A stretch of DNA of 64,000 bases. It comes from Rhyacophila brunnea (lineage: Eukaryota; Arthropoda; Insecta; Trichoptera; Rhyacophilidae). Below the pieces are notes generated by a model. The model was not told where the DNA came from, did not search any database, and saw only the letters and a list, made by a program, of their open reading frames with translations. The translations under genes and the position numbers were made by a program. Positions within the stretch are counted from its first letter, which is position 1. Each line of letters starts with the position of its first letter. The stretch covers positions 124,001-188,000 of the forward strand of contig JAGYXB010001953.1 in assembly GCA_022495005.1 (NCBI GenBank), given 5' to 3'. Below, one piece after another: positions 11,455 to 21,883 of the stretch.

Positions 11455-11673
11455 ATTCAGCGCGGACCGGACAACCTGGAGACACTGGTGGTTTTGGGTG
11501 GCCTCGAGAGAAGGTGAAGCAGGGGAAGAGCATCAGCACGCTGGAGCGACCAAATGAAGACTCTGACTGGGAGCAGCACTAACTCTGCCCTGATAGAAGC
11601 AGAGGATCAGAAGGGATGGAAAATTTTCGTCCCTAAAAAGATGACAACATTCAAAGGTGGTCAAGATCCTTAG
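11455..11673 (+). pseudogene. RTE-type LINE C-terminal fragment
   Basis: The frame reads RGPDNLETLVVLGGLERR, one in-frame TGA, then SRGRASARWSDQMKTLTG and ends at a TAG after KGGQDP. It parallels 21884-22432 codon for codon, and the TGA stands where the homologue has a sense codon. Only the last 73 codons are present, followed by the AAGAAGAAGA tail at 11689-11702. This is a dead, 5'-truncated copy. Confidence 0.65.
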
Positions 11674-12329
11674 CAATGAGGGAATGGCCAAGAAGAAGAA
11701 GATGACTCTTCCGTTCATGTATTTGTGTCAACTATGGTAACAAAAACTTAAAAAATATCATTCCCTTGTTAAATTTGGAACGTGGGCGTTGCATGTTATT
11801 ACAAATGGGTCAATGGCATTTATTATCGTAATAATCATAATATACAATCTCTTGAATGAGAATATGTAGATATAAAACTTTTTCTTGTGTATCTCTGTTA
11901 CAACATAATTTAATATTGTACATTTTTATTTTGTTTGAATAACATTTTCCATATCATCAGATCTCTACTAATTAATTATGTTTCAAGCCATCGTCAAAAA
12001 CAAAAAATACGATATCAAAGGGACGTATTTTAAAAAGTAACCATGACATTGCGGCAATAAATTATCGACAATATTGCCACCCAACCGAAATAAACGTGAC
12101 AAAATAATATCCTTGTACAGTTTCGCAAATTGCCCGAAGAAGATTTTATTGCATTCAAACGAGATTAAATTTGAGATGCAGAATTTTTGGTTTAGACACC
12201 ATACTGAGTTTTTTACAACTTTTGTTTTTATTTAAAGCAAACAAATATATTTTGATTTGAATAAAAAATGCACACAATCTTAATTTTATTATTTATATTA
12301 ATGATCATTTTATACTATAATATTAAGGG

Positions 12330-13120
12330 TCTAGGACGATTTGGCACCGCGAACTGGCCTCCGCCGATTGGCCTCCGGTTATTGGCCGCCGGTACAATCG
12401 GACACCGACCCAATTGGCCTCCGGGACGATCGGACGCCGGTACAATCGGGCGCCGGCCCAATTTGACACCGGCCCAACTGGCCGCCGGGAGATTGGACGC
12501 CGCACCGCTGAATAAAATGCGCAAAGGAAAAGACCTACGTAACGACTTCGTAGAGAAAGTAGACACGACACTTTAATAAATGCTTCTATCTACTTAGTGG
12601 TTGTACCTAATACATTTTGCGCTTAATATATTTTTATTATGATAGATAATAATTATTATTCATGCTTTATGCTGTTTATAAAAGAAAAGAATTCTTTTCT
12701 CGCCAGAACTTGAAGATGTGCATAATTAAGTAATTTTTGTGTATACCTACCTATTCATATTAAAAACAACAAATATTAATAATGAATTGGTTAGTTAAAA
12801 TTTTGTCTTTTGGCGTTTTCTCGATTTCATGTTATTATAATTGAACTTTATATGTGTATATCACCCGTAAATAAGTATTTTGAAGATTATGAAATTACAA
12901 ACAATATAAGTAGGTAAACTACTTGAAAGGTATATACATATTACATTAGATATTATGTTGACAAAGCGAATTTGTAACTTTATTGGAAGTTTTAGTCATT
13001 TTTATTTAAGTACATATAGTATGTTATATGATGTTTATAAAAATAATGGAATTCTTTCCTCGTCTTTTAAAGATGTGCACAATTAAATTTACGTATTTTT
13101 ATTTATATTTACGAATCTGT
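12330..13120 (+). mobile_element. Minisatellite-bearing element, copy 1
   Basis: It starts with GGTCTAGGACGATTTGGCAC, then carries about eleven 15-16 bp GC-rich units (12342-12510) of the form GGMCNCCGGNACAATY, then an AT-rich body. The body aligns over several hundred bases with the reverse complement of 20740-21560 and, more loosely, with 31545-32320. Within the body, 12665-12760 is duplicated at 13028-13120 (CTTTAAAGATGTGCACAATTAA and relatives). Frames across the GC units arise from the repeat and are not genes. Confidence 0.65.
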
Positions 13121-14100
13121 AGGTGTTCCTATAAAGGGGATAATTAAGTATATGTTATGCGAAACTCAACTTTACAGAAAGCGAGGAAAAACACCAAATA
13201 AAAACAGTAAGTAACCAAAATATATGTATTCGTATTTGGTATTTTTTTAAGTTTATTAAATGTATATGATTTAAAATACAACCATAAAACACTAAAGCTA
13301 TTGTTATTTATTTCGTCGTGTGTTTTTTATTTTTTTGCCTGTTTCTAGTTTATTAGTTAAATTGGAGCCAGTTTGAATGAAAATTATATTCTTTCAAACT
13401 TTTCTTAAATTAAAACAATACATTTTAAAGTGTGTTTTAGGGTAAATAAAAATATCTTTAAATATTTAGGAAAATAATCTGCTGTAAATATTTCAGTAGG
13501 TTGATGGATAAATATGTAAAGTAACCTTATAGTAATTAATAATATTCACTATTTGCTCAGTCATATTTTTATAATAATACTTACATATGAATTTCTTTAA
13601 CGGTATTAACTCACAGTGAAGCCTTGATGAAAAGACAGTACCTATATTAAATAATAAAATAAAACACAATATTATGCAGTGCTAAGCAAAATTGATAAAT
13701 AAAATGACAATTATAATAATACATTTATTTTCAATGACAACCTATTTTAGACAATACATTTTAATAATATAAAAACAAAATGCAGTTCATAAATACACAT
13801 CGTATGGGTATTTTATAATCCTACTTATGATATTTAAATAACATAATATACGTACATATTCATCTCAAAAAACCTCATAACAAAATAACATACGAAAACT
13901 ACACAAAATATTTATTACTTTCCATAAAAATAAAGGAATAAATGGAGGAACCTAATAATACAATATTAGGTACCTTTCTACCTATCTACCTAAAACTTGT
14001 AATGTAAATACACTTTAATATATTCTACCTAACCGAATATTTTACTACTTTTCTTAATAAATTCTCAAATTTCAACATACCTATATATTTGAATGTAAGT
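13121..14100. other. Unassigned AT-rich sequence inside the 10.8-14.4 kb inverted pair
   Basis: This is very AT-rich with no supported gene. It lies between minisatellite element copy 1 and the right hammerhead-bearing arm. Confidence 0.4.
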
Positions 14101-14375
14101 AAACTAAACGAATAAATTTTAATGGATTGAAGTTTTGTACTTTTCCATTTGAGTCGTTTTTTGCGACCCGAGTTTCGCCTTTCGGCACCTTCGGGCACTA
14201 TGTGCATTTACCAAAAGGTAAATACACACTGTCGATGAATACAGTTAATAATTCTAACTTATATAATAAAGTAATACAATAAATTAGGTGAAACTTTATC
14301 ACCTACCATTAAGTTCACAATAAAAATATAACAAACAAATTATGAATAGTTGAAGTGTTTGTAAAAAAACCCTAC
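14101..14375 (-). repeat. Hammerhead-bearing repeat arm, copy b
   Basis: The reverse complement aligns over its whole length with 10803-11100. The hammerhead-like segment (14151-14206, minus) has stem II GCC-GAAA-GGC, the GAAA box, CTCGGG and TC, and downstream GCAAAAAACGACTC. The first core box is changed to CCGAAGG. Confidence 0.65.
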
Positions 14376-14629
14376 CTTCTCACTAATAATACATTCGATA
14401 TGAGTATTAATCGTCAAAACATAATAATAGATCATAAGTAAATGTAATCAATAAAAATACTTACTACACTCAAGAGGTGTAAAATTGTCAATTCTGGGAA
14501 CATAGCAACGTATTGGGAATTTAACGGAGGTTACTAATGAGATACCTATATCAATGATATCAATCTTGTGAAACAAATATTCGATATTATTCTTACATGC
14601 TACTTTTTTCCACTTCACTTCAAATACTT

Positions 14630-14905
14630 CAACTAATCATAATTTATTTGTTAATTTTTATTATTATTTATTGTTATATTTTTTATTGTGATCATTGACT
14701 TAATAGGTAGGTGATAAAGTTTTTACCTACTTTATTGTATGAATTTGTTATATAAGTTAAAATTGACTGCATTCGTTGTCAGTGTGTGTTTACCATTGGT
14801 GAGTGCGCATAGTGCTTGAAGATGCCGAAAGGCGAAACTAGGGTCGCAAAAACGACTCCCTTGATACGTACCCTCGATCGATAGTAATAATATTATAAAG
14901 AGATA
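14630..14905 (+). repeat. Hammerhead-bearing repeat arm, copy c
   Basis: It repeats the arm in forward orientation 255 bp after copy b, with the same AATAGGTAGGTGATAAAGTT block and the motif near 14801-14858. It ends in CCTCGATCGATAGTAATAAT, like copy a (TTCGGTCGATAGTATTAAT). Confidence 0.65.
14801..14858 (+). ncRNA. Hammerhead-ribozyme-like motif (copy c)
   Basis: The order is stem I 5' strand (GAGTGCGCATAGTGC), core TTGAAGA (consensus CTGAAGA), T, stem II GCC-GAAA-GGC, core GAAA, short stem III CTAGGG, TC, and stem I 3' strand (GCAAAAACGACTC). The stem I strands can pair at TGC/GCA and GAGT..CG/CG-ACTC around an internal loop. That is type I topology. One core base is changed and an unpaired T lies beside stem II, so activity of this copy is doubtful. 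Confidence 0.35.
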
Positions 14906-14909
14906 AAGC

Positions 14910-15770
14910 ACAAAGATTAATCTTGAATAACAAATGAATCAAACAAAACTAAAGTTCAAATCTCAGAATTATCGACTTAAGTTTATTGCAGAATCAAAGA
15001 AATAATATTATCTGTCCTATGTAATATTACTAACAACAGAACCATACTATAGGAAAAAGCGTATGACACAAAATAATTTTAATAATAGAAAAATAGGTAC
15101 ATAATACAAGTTGAGATATAATATGCATGCACATAGTGAATGATGGAAGTTGTCTTATACATTTTTTTACGAATAATGAATTGTGTTTTCAAAGCCGGTT
15201 TGGTTCTAAAAGAACATACTATAATAACTTAGATGCAATTTTAATGTATTTTTTAATTTAGTTGACGTAACAATCAAACTTTAATGTAAATGCAGATAAA
15301 TGAAAATGCATGTATAGATTTAGACTACCTTCATTTTTACATTAACAATATTATTTAAAATAAATTAATTGGATAACAATAATTGGTTGTTTTCCTTTGA
15401 AGCTAATTACAAATATACAATTTTAATATGTACCACAATGATATACTTAATAAGTAATCAAGTTATTACACAAATAAGGAAGTCAATTTTATTTATTAAC
15501 TATCTATGACATACATACTATAAATCAGTTTTAAGAAAGTACCACTGTAAATACAGAATTGGAAAAATATACCTAGCAATAACTAAAAATCTTGGAACGA
15601 GTAGGGTTTAAATCATAAAGATATTAAATGTTTAAACACACGTCTTTCGCCCAGCAAGCGTAGTAGGATTTTTCAATACTATATTTTTGATTAAGTACTT
15701 CTTCTTGGATTATTTACTGAATTGGCCAAAATATTTAAAATTAAAAATATTGTAAAAAATATGCTTACAT
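14910..15770. other. Unassigned AT-rich sequence
   Basis: I see no gene, terminus or RNA here. Confidence 0.35.
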
Positions 15771-15777
15771 ATATTTT

Positions 15778-15893
15778 CATTCGCTGCGTCCAACGCAACT
15801 GGTGCGTTACCCATCAGGTGGCCATTAGATATAATTAGCATGTTATTTAAATGTGGTAATTAATTGTTAATTAAAAGATCCACAGCGAATGGG
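15778..15893. mobile_element. Short MITE, copy 2
   Basis: It matches 7421-7538: CATTCGCTGCGTCCAACGCA, GGTGCGTTACCCATCA, GGCCATTAGATATA, TTTAAATGTGGTAATTAA and a right end CAGCGAATGGG. The leftmost CC of the inverted end is lost. Confidence 0.7.
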
Positions 15894-16262
15894 TTCTTAA
15901 AAAACAGTACAACTAAGAACTAAAATTTCATAATATAATCAATACCTATGTAATCTTATCATAATTTATATTAACAAATGATTTCAGTCAACAATGCATA
16001 GGGACCTACTGAAAATACTTAAAAATGTGAAACTTTGGATTTTCATCGTTGCTCGTTTTAGATTAAATATATAGCATTTAACATAATAATGTACAGTGAT
16101 AATCATAACTATTTAATAAATAATTTCCAAAGATATTATGGTACTTAGGTATTAAAGGATTAACCTCACATTTTATCAATATTAAGAAAAGTATGTCGAA
16201 AATAGAAAATAGTAAAAAAATGTTGATAGGTATTAATAATCAAAATATATACTTATCAAGGA

Positions 16263-17672
16263 TTACAACATTTGGTAGTTGTGAGAGAGTCCACTTAAAT
16301 ATTCTATTGGGTTTCTACTACCATACTCCCGTACAATTTTTAAAATACGGCTATCAGCATCTCTAAATTTTTTTAATTTCATTGGTGGTTGATGTCCAGC
16401 CACTAAATGCTCCATATATACATCTCGACCTTTTTGTACCTTCCAAAGTCCATCAATGAATTTCCAAATACATGGATTTTTCATCCCTAATTCTACTTGT
16501 AATCGGCGATGCGCTGCCTCCGAATAATTATTTGTTCGGTCTTCTCCATGCAGCGTCCTCTCATGGAGATTCCATATACATGGTGAAAATAGAGGCTGGT
16601 GCCTGCCAGTCCCACGTCTATTCCGGCGGCCCATATACGTGTCCTCAAACCAATTAATTACAGGGCTTAACTCTAATGGTAAATGTTCATATAGCGCATC
16701 TAGATATACATCCAGGTCTTCAATTTTCACGAATGCCAGGGCAATTATCATTCGAGCTTTTAAACTAAAATCAGCATCATTATTAAATTCACTAAGTAGG
16801 CCCATATATGCCACATGTTTCCTTAAATTCTGTGAAAGATGAAAAAAACATCCTTTGATTGTCACACCTGGAAACATTTCTAATGCTGCGCTTATTGCTG
16901 CCTGCTCAAAATCACAATTGATTGATTGAGGTCGCAGTTTGGGCTGCAGCTCTTTAAGCGCAGCGAACATGCGAATATATGTTGTCCGTTTCTTATTAGG
17001 AAGAAGTGCATATATCACCGGTAATATGCCACCGTATCTCTCACACATTATAGTATACACTTGTGTAAACAATTTTGGTGCAATGGAAAATGTACCATCC
17101 ATATACCATACCTCACTCACATTTAAATGCTCAACCCAACTTTGCCTACCAAAAATCAAGATTCTATCTAACCCTTGTCCAATATCACATAATAAAAATT
17201 TTTCTTGTATTCCTGATTGACACATGTATTGCTTATATACCTCTGGTATAGTAAGGCTTTCAAGATTTGAGGGATCTGTCGGATATGCATGTATATCCCT
17301 ACGTTTCCGTCTGATCATTTTTCTCAATGCCGTGTTATTGGGGATTCCAGCTTGCGACCCCAGTGAAGTCCCAACCAAACACTGGTTTATCACTCCTGTG
17401 GTGGCTTCTACAGAATTCTCCGCCCGTCGTTTAATTTCTGTCACTACTTTCGCTACCTCGACTCGAGCCGGTGAAGAGAAATGGGTGTGTTCGTTAATTT
17501 TTTTTACCACGACGCCAGCTTTAGTATGGATTCTTCCATTGCAAATTATTTTTTGTTCACATCGCCAAAATTTTAACAAATTATCCAATTTACTTATTTT
17601 ATCGAAGGTATAAACAAATCCGTCACACTCTAACTTTCCATGCCCGCGTTCGCTCATAATCTGCCCTTCCAT
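16263..17672 (-). CDS. FLYWCH zinc finger + MULE transposase-domain protein
   Basis: This intact single-exon frame of 469 codons begins at the ATG at 17672; an ATG five codons later is also possible. Numbering from that ATG, residues about 18-64 form a FLYWCH finger with W36, C38, C44, H62 and H64. Residues about 185-285 form a MULE transposase core: the first Asp in YMDGTF (D192), the second in CDFEQAA (D254), then the family C-x2-H in GCFFHL (C275, H278). A downstream NNYSEAAHRRL supplies the likely catalytic Glu (E385). The family cuts and pastes Mutator-like elements, and many insect relatives are single-exon genes of this size. All three acidic residues are present, so catalysis is possible. 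I found no terminal inverted repeats or 9-bp duplication next to it, so it is either a transposon that has lost its ends or a domesticated gene. A decayed copy of its 3' end lies at 18383-18492. Confidence 0.85.
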   Translation of the reverse strand: MEGQIMSERGHGKLECDGFVYTFDKISKLDNLLKFWRCEQKIICNGRIHTKAGVVVKKINEHTHFSSPARVEVAKVVTEIKRRAENSVEATTGVINQCLVGTSLGSQAGIPNNTALRKMIRRKRRDIHAYPTDPSNLESLTIPEVYKQYMCQSGIQEKFLLCDIGQGLDRILIFGRQSWVEHLNVSEVWYMDGTFSIAPKLFTQVYTIMCERYGGILPVIYALLPNKKRTTYIRMFAALKELQPKLRPQSINCDFEQAAISAALEMFPGVTIKGCFFHLSQNLRKHVAYMGLLSEFNNDADFSLKARMIIALAFVKIEDLDVYLDALYEHLPLELSPVINWFEDTYMGRRNRRGTGRHQPLFSPCIWNLHERTLHGEDRTNNYSEAAHRRLQVELGMKNPCIWKFIDGLWKVQKGRDVYMEHLVAGHQPPMKLKKFRDADSRILKIVREYGSRNPIEYLSGLSHNYQML

Positions 17673-17693
17673 TGCGAATATGGTATTTGTCAC

Positions 17694-18382
17694 TAATTAT
17701 TGTCACTTGAGTTTATTTATTTCGCAAATAATTTCACTAAAAATAACACTTTTAATTGTCAATGTCACTTATTATCAAATAAACGATTATATCGTAACAC
17801 GAATTACTATTATTAATAGTTTAATTATTAATTTCACTTCAAACAATGCACTAATTTCTTTGTCAATACTATAAAATTCCTAAATTATTTCGTACTAATT
17901 GTTCACAATTATCATTTTACTGGAATGCCTACGATACTGAATAAGATGTCTTTTTTCTTAAACACGATTTTGAATACTGAATAAGTCAATCCTCCCAAGT
18001 AATCCTTTTATACCTTATCATATTATAGGTTACACAGTTTGAGGGTATCCATAATTTTACAAATGACATGTTTTTATTTGATATAAAGTTAAAAATCATA
18101 CCTACATAATAATTAGTTAGTGGATACCTACAGTTTTTTTTTAATTATTTTATTTATAAAAAAATTGACAATTAGGTACCTTTTTATTGTTAAATGTTTG
18201 TAAAATCAAATTAACTCTCGCATATAATTCTGAAATCATTGGTTTTGTATGGCAAATAATTATATAATATAATGTATATTATTTACTGTATCTAATACCT
18301 CGTAAGTAATGTACTTATATTCTTATAAATATATAGGTTATTCAGTAGTAGGCCTACTTGGAGTAATACAAAAACCATCGGA
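17694..18382. other. Upstream region of the MULE gene
   Basis: This AT-rich sequence lies upstream of the MULE/FLYWCH start. CACTT-type pieces recur at 17701-17845 (GTCACTTGAG, GTCACTTATT, TTTCACTTC). I see no convincing core promoter or inverted repeat. Confidence 0.3.
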
Positions 18383-18492
18383 CGTATTGAGACATTTTGT
18401 AGTTGTGAAAGAGTCCATTTTAATATGCAATTGGATTTCTACAACCATAATCCTGTATATTTTTTAAATACGGTTATCAGCACCTTTAAATG
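18383..18492 (-). pseudogene. Decayed 3' end of a second MULE/FLYWCH gene copy
   Basis: The minus-strand translation recovers FKGADNRI, then a stop and a frameshift, then YGCRNPIAY and NGLFHNYKM. These parallel the last 35 residues of the intact gene at 16263 (FRDADSRI, YGSRNPIEY, SGLSHNYQM). No homology is visible on either side. It is an old truncated copy on the same strand, about 0.7 kb upstream of the intact gene's start. Confidence 0.7.
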
Positions 18493-18499
18493 ATTGTAT

Positions 18500-19020
18500 T
18501 TCTGAGGCCTTTCTTTGTTCATTACATTAGAATCTACTAAATAAATAATATCTATACCTTAGAAGCAGATGGGTGCAACTGCCATATTCTCATTTTTTTT
18601 CAAAGAGCAAAAAAACAATTTATATTTTTGATGAATGTCTATAACTAATAAGAACTAAAAACATAAACAAAAGGCGATCATCTTTTCTATAAATTTAATT
18701 CATTAAAGCACTGTTAGAAAAAAAAATTAAACGTTTAATTAAATTTAGAATATAAACTAAATTATTATTAAAATAAGCAGTAAAGATTTGCATCATATTG
18801 CCACTTACAATGATCAAAGAAAATGTCTATGACGAGGATTATACATTTTTTTATTTTACCATATTTAGCTGTTATGAAAATTTGCCCCGAAAATATACTC
18901 CGAAATTATGGTCTATGTATACAAAGGTAAATAATCATTAGGTATTTTTTAAACATCTCAAAATACTAATACTAAGTAGATAATGCAAAAGTTAAAAGCA
19001 TTAACCCTACAGCTGAATGA
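18500..19020. other. Unassigned AT-rich sequence
   Basis: I see no gene or element here. Confidence 0.35.
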
Positions 19021-19028
19021 ATCTAGAT

Positions 19029-19683
19029 CAGTGATGGCGAACCTGTGACACTAGTGTCACGCAAGATGATTTTTCATGGCACGCGAATGTTTTATTTTGA
19101 AAAGAGAAAAAAACCTACAATAATTTAATAATATACAAGAAAGTTTTGCAAATAAATTAATGTTCTTATAAGTAAGCTTATAATATTAAAAAATGATGAC
19201 GACAGAGCAATGTTTTCTTCGGTTTTTAATATTATTTTTATTTTTTCAGGCAAAAATGACAGATTAAAAATAAAAATATTCATCCAACAATGATGACAAC
19301 TTGGTGAAATTTATCGGCAGTCATTCAAATATAAACAGCTGCTTATTATTTTACCTCAAATATAATCGCTAAAAACGGAAAACTGCTTAGTTAGTGATAG
19401 GGAATATAGTAATATGAAAGAAGCGTTGCTAAAATGCTTCCACGATCTCCTTGAAATTTTGAAAACAAGGAAAAAATTATTGAACGAATAAAAGATTAGC
19501 CTTCGGCTAGAAACACAGTGAAAATAGAACCTCAAGAACTCAATTATAATCTTTAAACTTTTTCAACAGCATTCTTAAAAACTGTTTTTCATTTTTTTCT
19601 CATGAATCTCGGTATGTCAGACAGTCGAACAATTATATTAGGGAAATTTTGGCCCACGTACGTAAAAAGGTTCGCCAACCCTG
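19029..19683 (+). mobile_element. hAT element remnant with degraded target duplication
   Basis: The ends are CAGTGATGGCGAACCT (left) and the reverse complement of CAGGGTTGGCGAACCTTTTT (right). Flanking octamers are ATCTAGAT (19021-19028) and ATCGAAAT (19684-19691), matching at six of eight positions. Internally a transposase fragment survives (separate entry). This is a deletion derivative of an autonomous hAT. Confidence 0.75.
19458..19526 (+). pseudogene. hAT transposase fragment (GTF2IRD2-like group)
   Basis: The frame from 19458 reads FENKEKIIERIKD, then TAG at 19497-19499, then PSARNTVK. This resembles the linker segment of hAT transposases related to GTF2IRD2/BED-finger proteins, where an FENKEKIIERIK-like run is followed by LSxNTVKDR. 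It is short and interrupted, so the family call rests on this motif and on its position inside hAT-type ends. Confidence 0.55.
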
Positions 19684-20094
19684 ATCGAAATAATACTATT
19701 AAACCTATTTTTTCTCAAAAAAAGGGGTTTTCAAACTGTGTTCACTCGTATAATTCTGTTTAATATAATATTTCTTTTATTAATTTTATTATGTTAACTG
19801 TAAATTCATGGTGGAAATGAGTTCTATTATTGATTTAATTTAATAAAACGCAATTTTTATCGTACTGACTAGACTAGCCTCTGGGTGGACGAAACCGGTT
19901 GCAGTTAAAAAAGGTTCATGTGATTGGGTCATCGATATATTTAATAATATGTTTACTGTTCAATTCTACTTATTAAGTCATAATTTGTGTTATACTAATT
20001 ATTTAATTTATAAATGCGTGCTGCAATATAATCAGTCAATGTCGATTTAATGATTTATTTTCTTCCAAACTCAATAAATACCCAGTATTATTTA

Positions 20095-20290
20095 ACCTAA
20101 CTAAGAAAATACGACATCCACAGGATTCGCGCCCAGATGCATGCTCTTGCCACTAAGCTATACGAGTCCTATCTACTTGTATCAAAGTGAGCTAATGCTT
20201 TTATAATTCTCTCTGAAGCACTTTCTAAATTGCGTTACTTATTGGCAATCGGCTTTTGTATTTTAAATCAAAGTACGTATTGAATTATCG
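20095..20290 (-). repeat. SINE family A head region
   Basis: On the minus strand a tRNA-like head (CTTAGTGGCAAGAGCATGCA, then GCGCGAATCC) is preceded by a segment with ACGTACTTTGATTTAAAATA and GCAATTTAGAAAGTG. The same preceding segment occurs at 25275-25365, so it belongs to the repeat. The tail is missing. Confidence 0.5.
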
Positions 20291-20739
20291 ATTTCAGGAC
20301 CACTCCTATGCTTTATATTATATTTTGCTGATATTTTTGGACGAATTCACTGGACAGCCGGCTTTTAGACTGTTAGCCGATGAGTTAGACATTTTTCGAA
20401 ATTCTTGTCCTATTAAAAATATTTTTAACGCTATTATAATATTTTGTATAATTCTCATGACAAAGGCCAATCATTTTTTAACCCCTGATCGAGCTAATGA
20501 GGTAGTTAGATCAGATTATTTTTAAATATCTGGGGCTTTCCCACGTACCCAGGTATTTCCACAGATAAATTAAAAATAATTCCCTATTACAAACAACGGC
20601 TTCCTAGTGATTAATATATTAGGTATTATATATTTCGACGTAGTTACACAAAACAAACATTTAGTAATAAAAATGGAATAAGCAATTTTAAGCCGAAGAT
20701 ACCTAACACCTATTTCAAACGATAGTCTATTGATAATAA

Positions 20740-21570
20740 TATGCACCTACATACAAATTCGCTTTGTCAACATAATATATAATAATGTAGGTACAGAATA
20801 CATGTAGGTACTGAATACGGTATAGTTTGTTAATTATTATAGACTTATATTATTTATTACGTAAACGCCTTGATTAATATAAATTGTACCTAATTATTAA
20901 AGATCGATTGACCAACACATTTCAAACAATAATATAATATATAATGTAATATGTAGGTACCTTTCAAGTATTTTACCTACTTATATTGTTTGTAATTTCA
21001 TAAACTTCAAAATACTTATTTACGGATGATGAATAAATATAAAGTTCAATTATAATAACATGAAATCGAGAAAACGCCGAAAGATATTATTTTCACTAAC
21101 CAATTCATTATTAATATATATATATATTTAAATATGAATAGGTAGGTATACACAATAAATTACTTACTTAATTATGCACATCTTCAAGTTCTCACGAGGA
21201 AAGAATTCTTCTCTTTTTATAAACAGCATAAAGCATAAGTAATAATTATTATCAATCATAAGCGAACAATGTATAAGGTACAACCACTAAGTAGATAGAA
21301 GCATATTACAGAGTCGTGTTTACTTTCTCTACCAAGTCGTTACGTAGGTCTTTTCCTTTGCGCATTTAATCCAGCCGTGCGGCGTCCAATCTCCCGGCGG
21401 CCAGTTGGGCCGGTGTCCAATTGGGTCGGCGCCCGATTGTACCGGTGTCCGATCGTCCCGGAGGCCAATTGGGTCGGTGTCCGATTGTACCGGCGGCCAA
21501 TAACCGGAGGCCAATCGGCGGAGGCCAGTTCGCGGTGTCAAATCGTCCCATTCCCAATATTAATACTATC
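20740..21570 (-). mobile_element. Minisatellite-bearing element, copy 2 (inverted)
   Basis: The reverse complement begins TTGGGAATGGGACGATTTGA and runs through the same 15-16 bp units (21376-21545). The body then aligns with copy 1 at TTCTCTACGAAGTCGTTACG-like, CTATCTACTTAGTGGTTGTA and GATTTCATGTTATTATAATTG blocks. Copies 1 and 2 face each other about 8 kb apart. No protein is encoded. Confidence 0.65.
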
Positions 21571-21599
21571 GACTGAAGGTACTTGATGGAATTTGAATT

Positions 21600-21720
21600 T
21601 AAATTCTAATGGATTTAAGTTTTGTACCGTTCTTTGAGTCGTATTTTGCGACCCGGGTTTCGTCTTTCGGCATCTTCAGGCGCTGTATATACTCACCAAA
21701 AGCAAACACACACTGACACT
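21600..21720 (-). repeat. Hammerhead-bearing repeat arm, copy d
   Basis: This is the left arm of a compact inverted pair with 21740-21870, sharing ACACACTG/CAGTGTGT, TGGTGAGTATATACAGCGC and GGTACAAAACTTAAAT-type ends. Confidence 0.65.
21636..21694 (-). ncRNA. Hammerhead-ribozyme-like motif (copy d)
   Basis: This is the best-preserved core. It has CTGAAGA (CUGANGA box intact), T, stem II GCC-GAAA-GAC with one mismatch, the GAAA box, CCCGGG (a self-complementary stem III), TC, then GCAAAATACGACTC, which pairs back to GAGTATATACAGCGC. Stem I closes with only two inner base pairs plus the outer GAGT/ACTC. The extra T beside stem II departs from the textbook motif. Confidence 0.4.
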
Positions 21721-21739
21721 CTTATCTTTAACTTATATA

Positions 21740-21870
21740 GTGTTTGTTGTCAGTGTGTGTTTGCCTTTGGTGAGTATATACAGCGCATGAAGATGCCAAA
21801 AGGCGAAACCCGGGTCCCAAAAACGACTCAAATGGAATAGTGCAAAACTTAAATTCATTAGAATTTAGAT
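21740..21870 (+). repeat. Hammerhead-bearing repeat arm, copy e
   Basis: This is the right arm of the compact inverted pair. Its motif (21772-21829) reads ATGAAGA, stem II GCC-AAAA-GGC, GAAA, CCCGGG, TC, then CCAAAAACGACTC. Arms d and e would fold into a long hairpin of about 120-bp arms. Confidence 0.65.
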
Positions 21871-21883
21871 CATTTAATATATT

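Noticed and set aside
12268..12576. Open frames on both strands with repeated Gly/Pro/Arg/Trp peptides
   Set aside because: They arise from the 15-16 bp GC-rich tandem units, appear in several frames and on both strands, and recur with the repeat at 21329-21586. They are not genes.
16472..17613. Plus-strand frames opposite the MULE gene
   Set aside because: They lie antisense to a frame with clear domains, contain no recognisable motif, and exist because the sense codons leave the opposite strand open.
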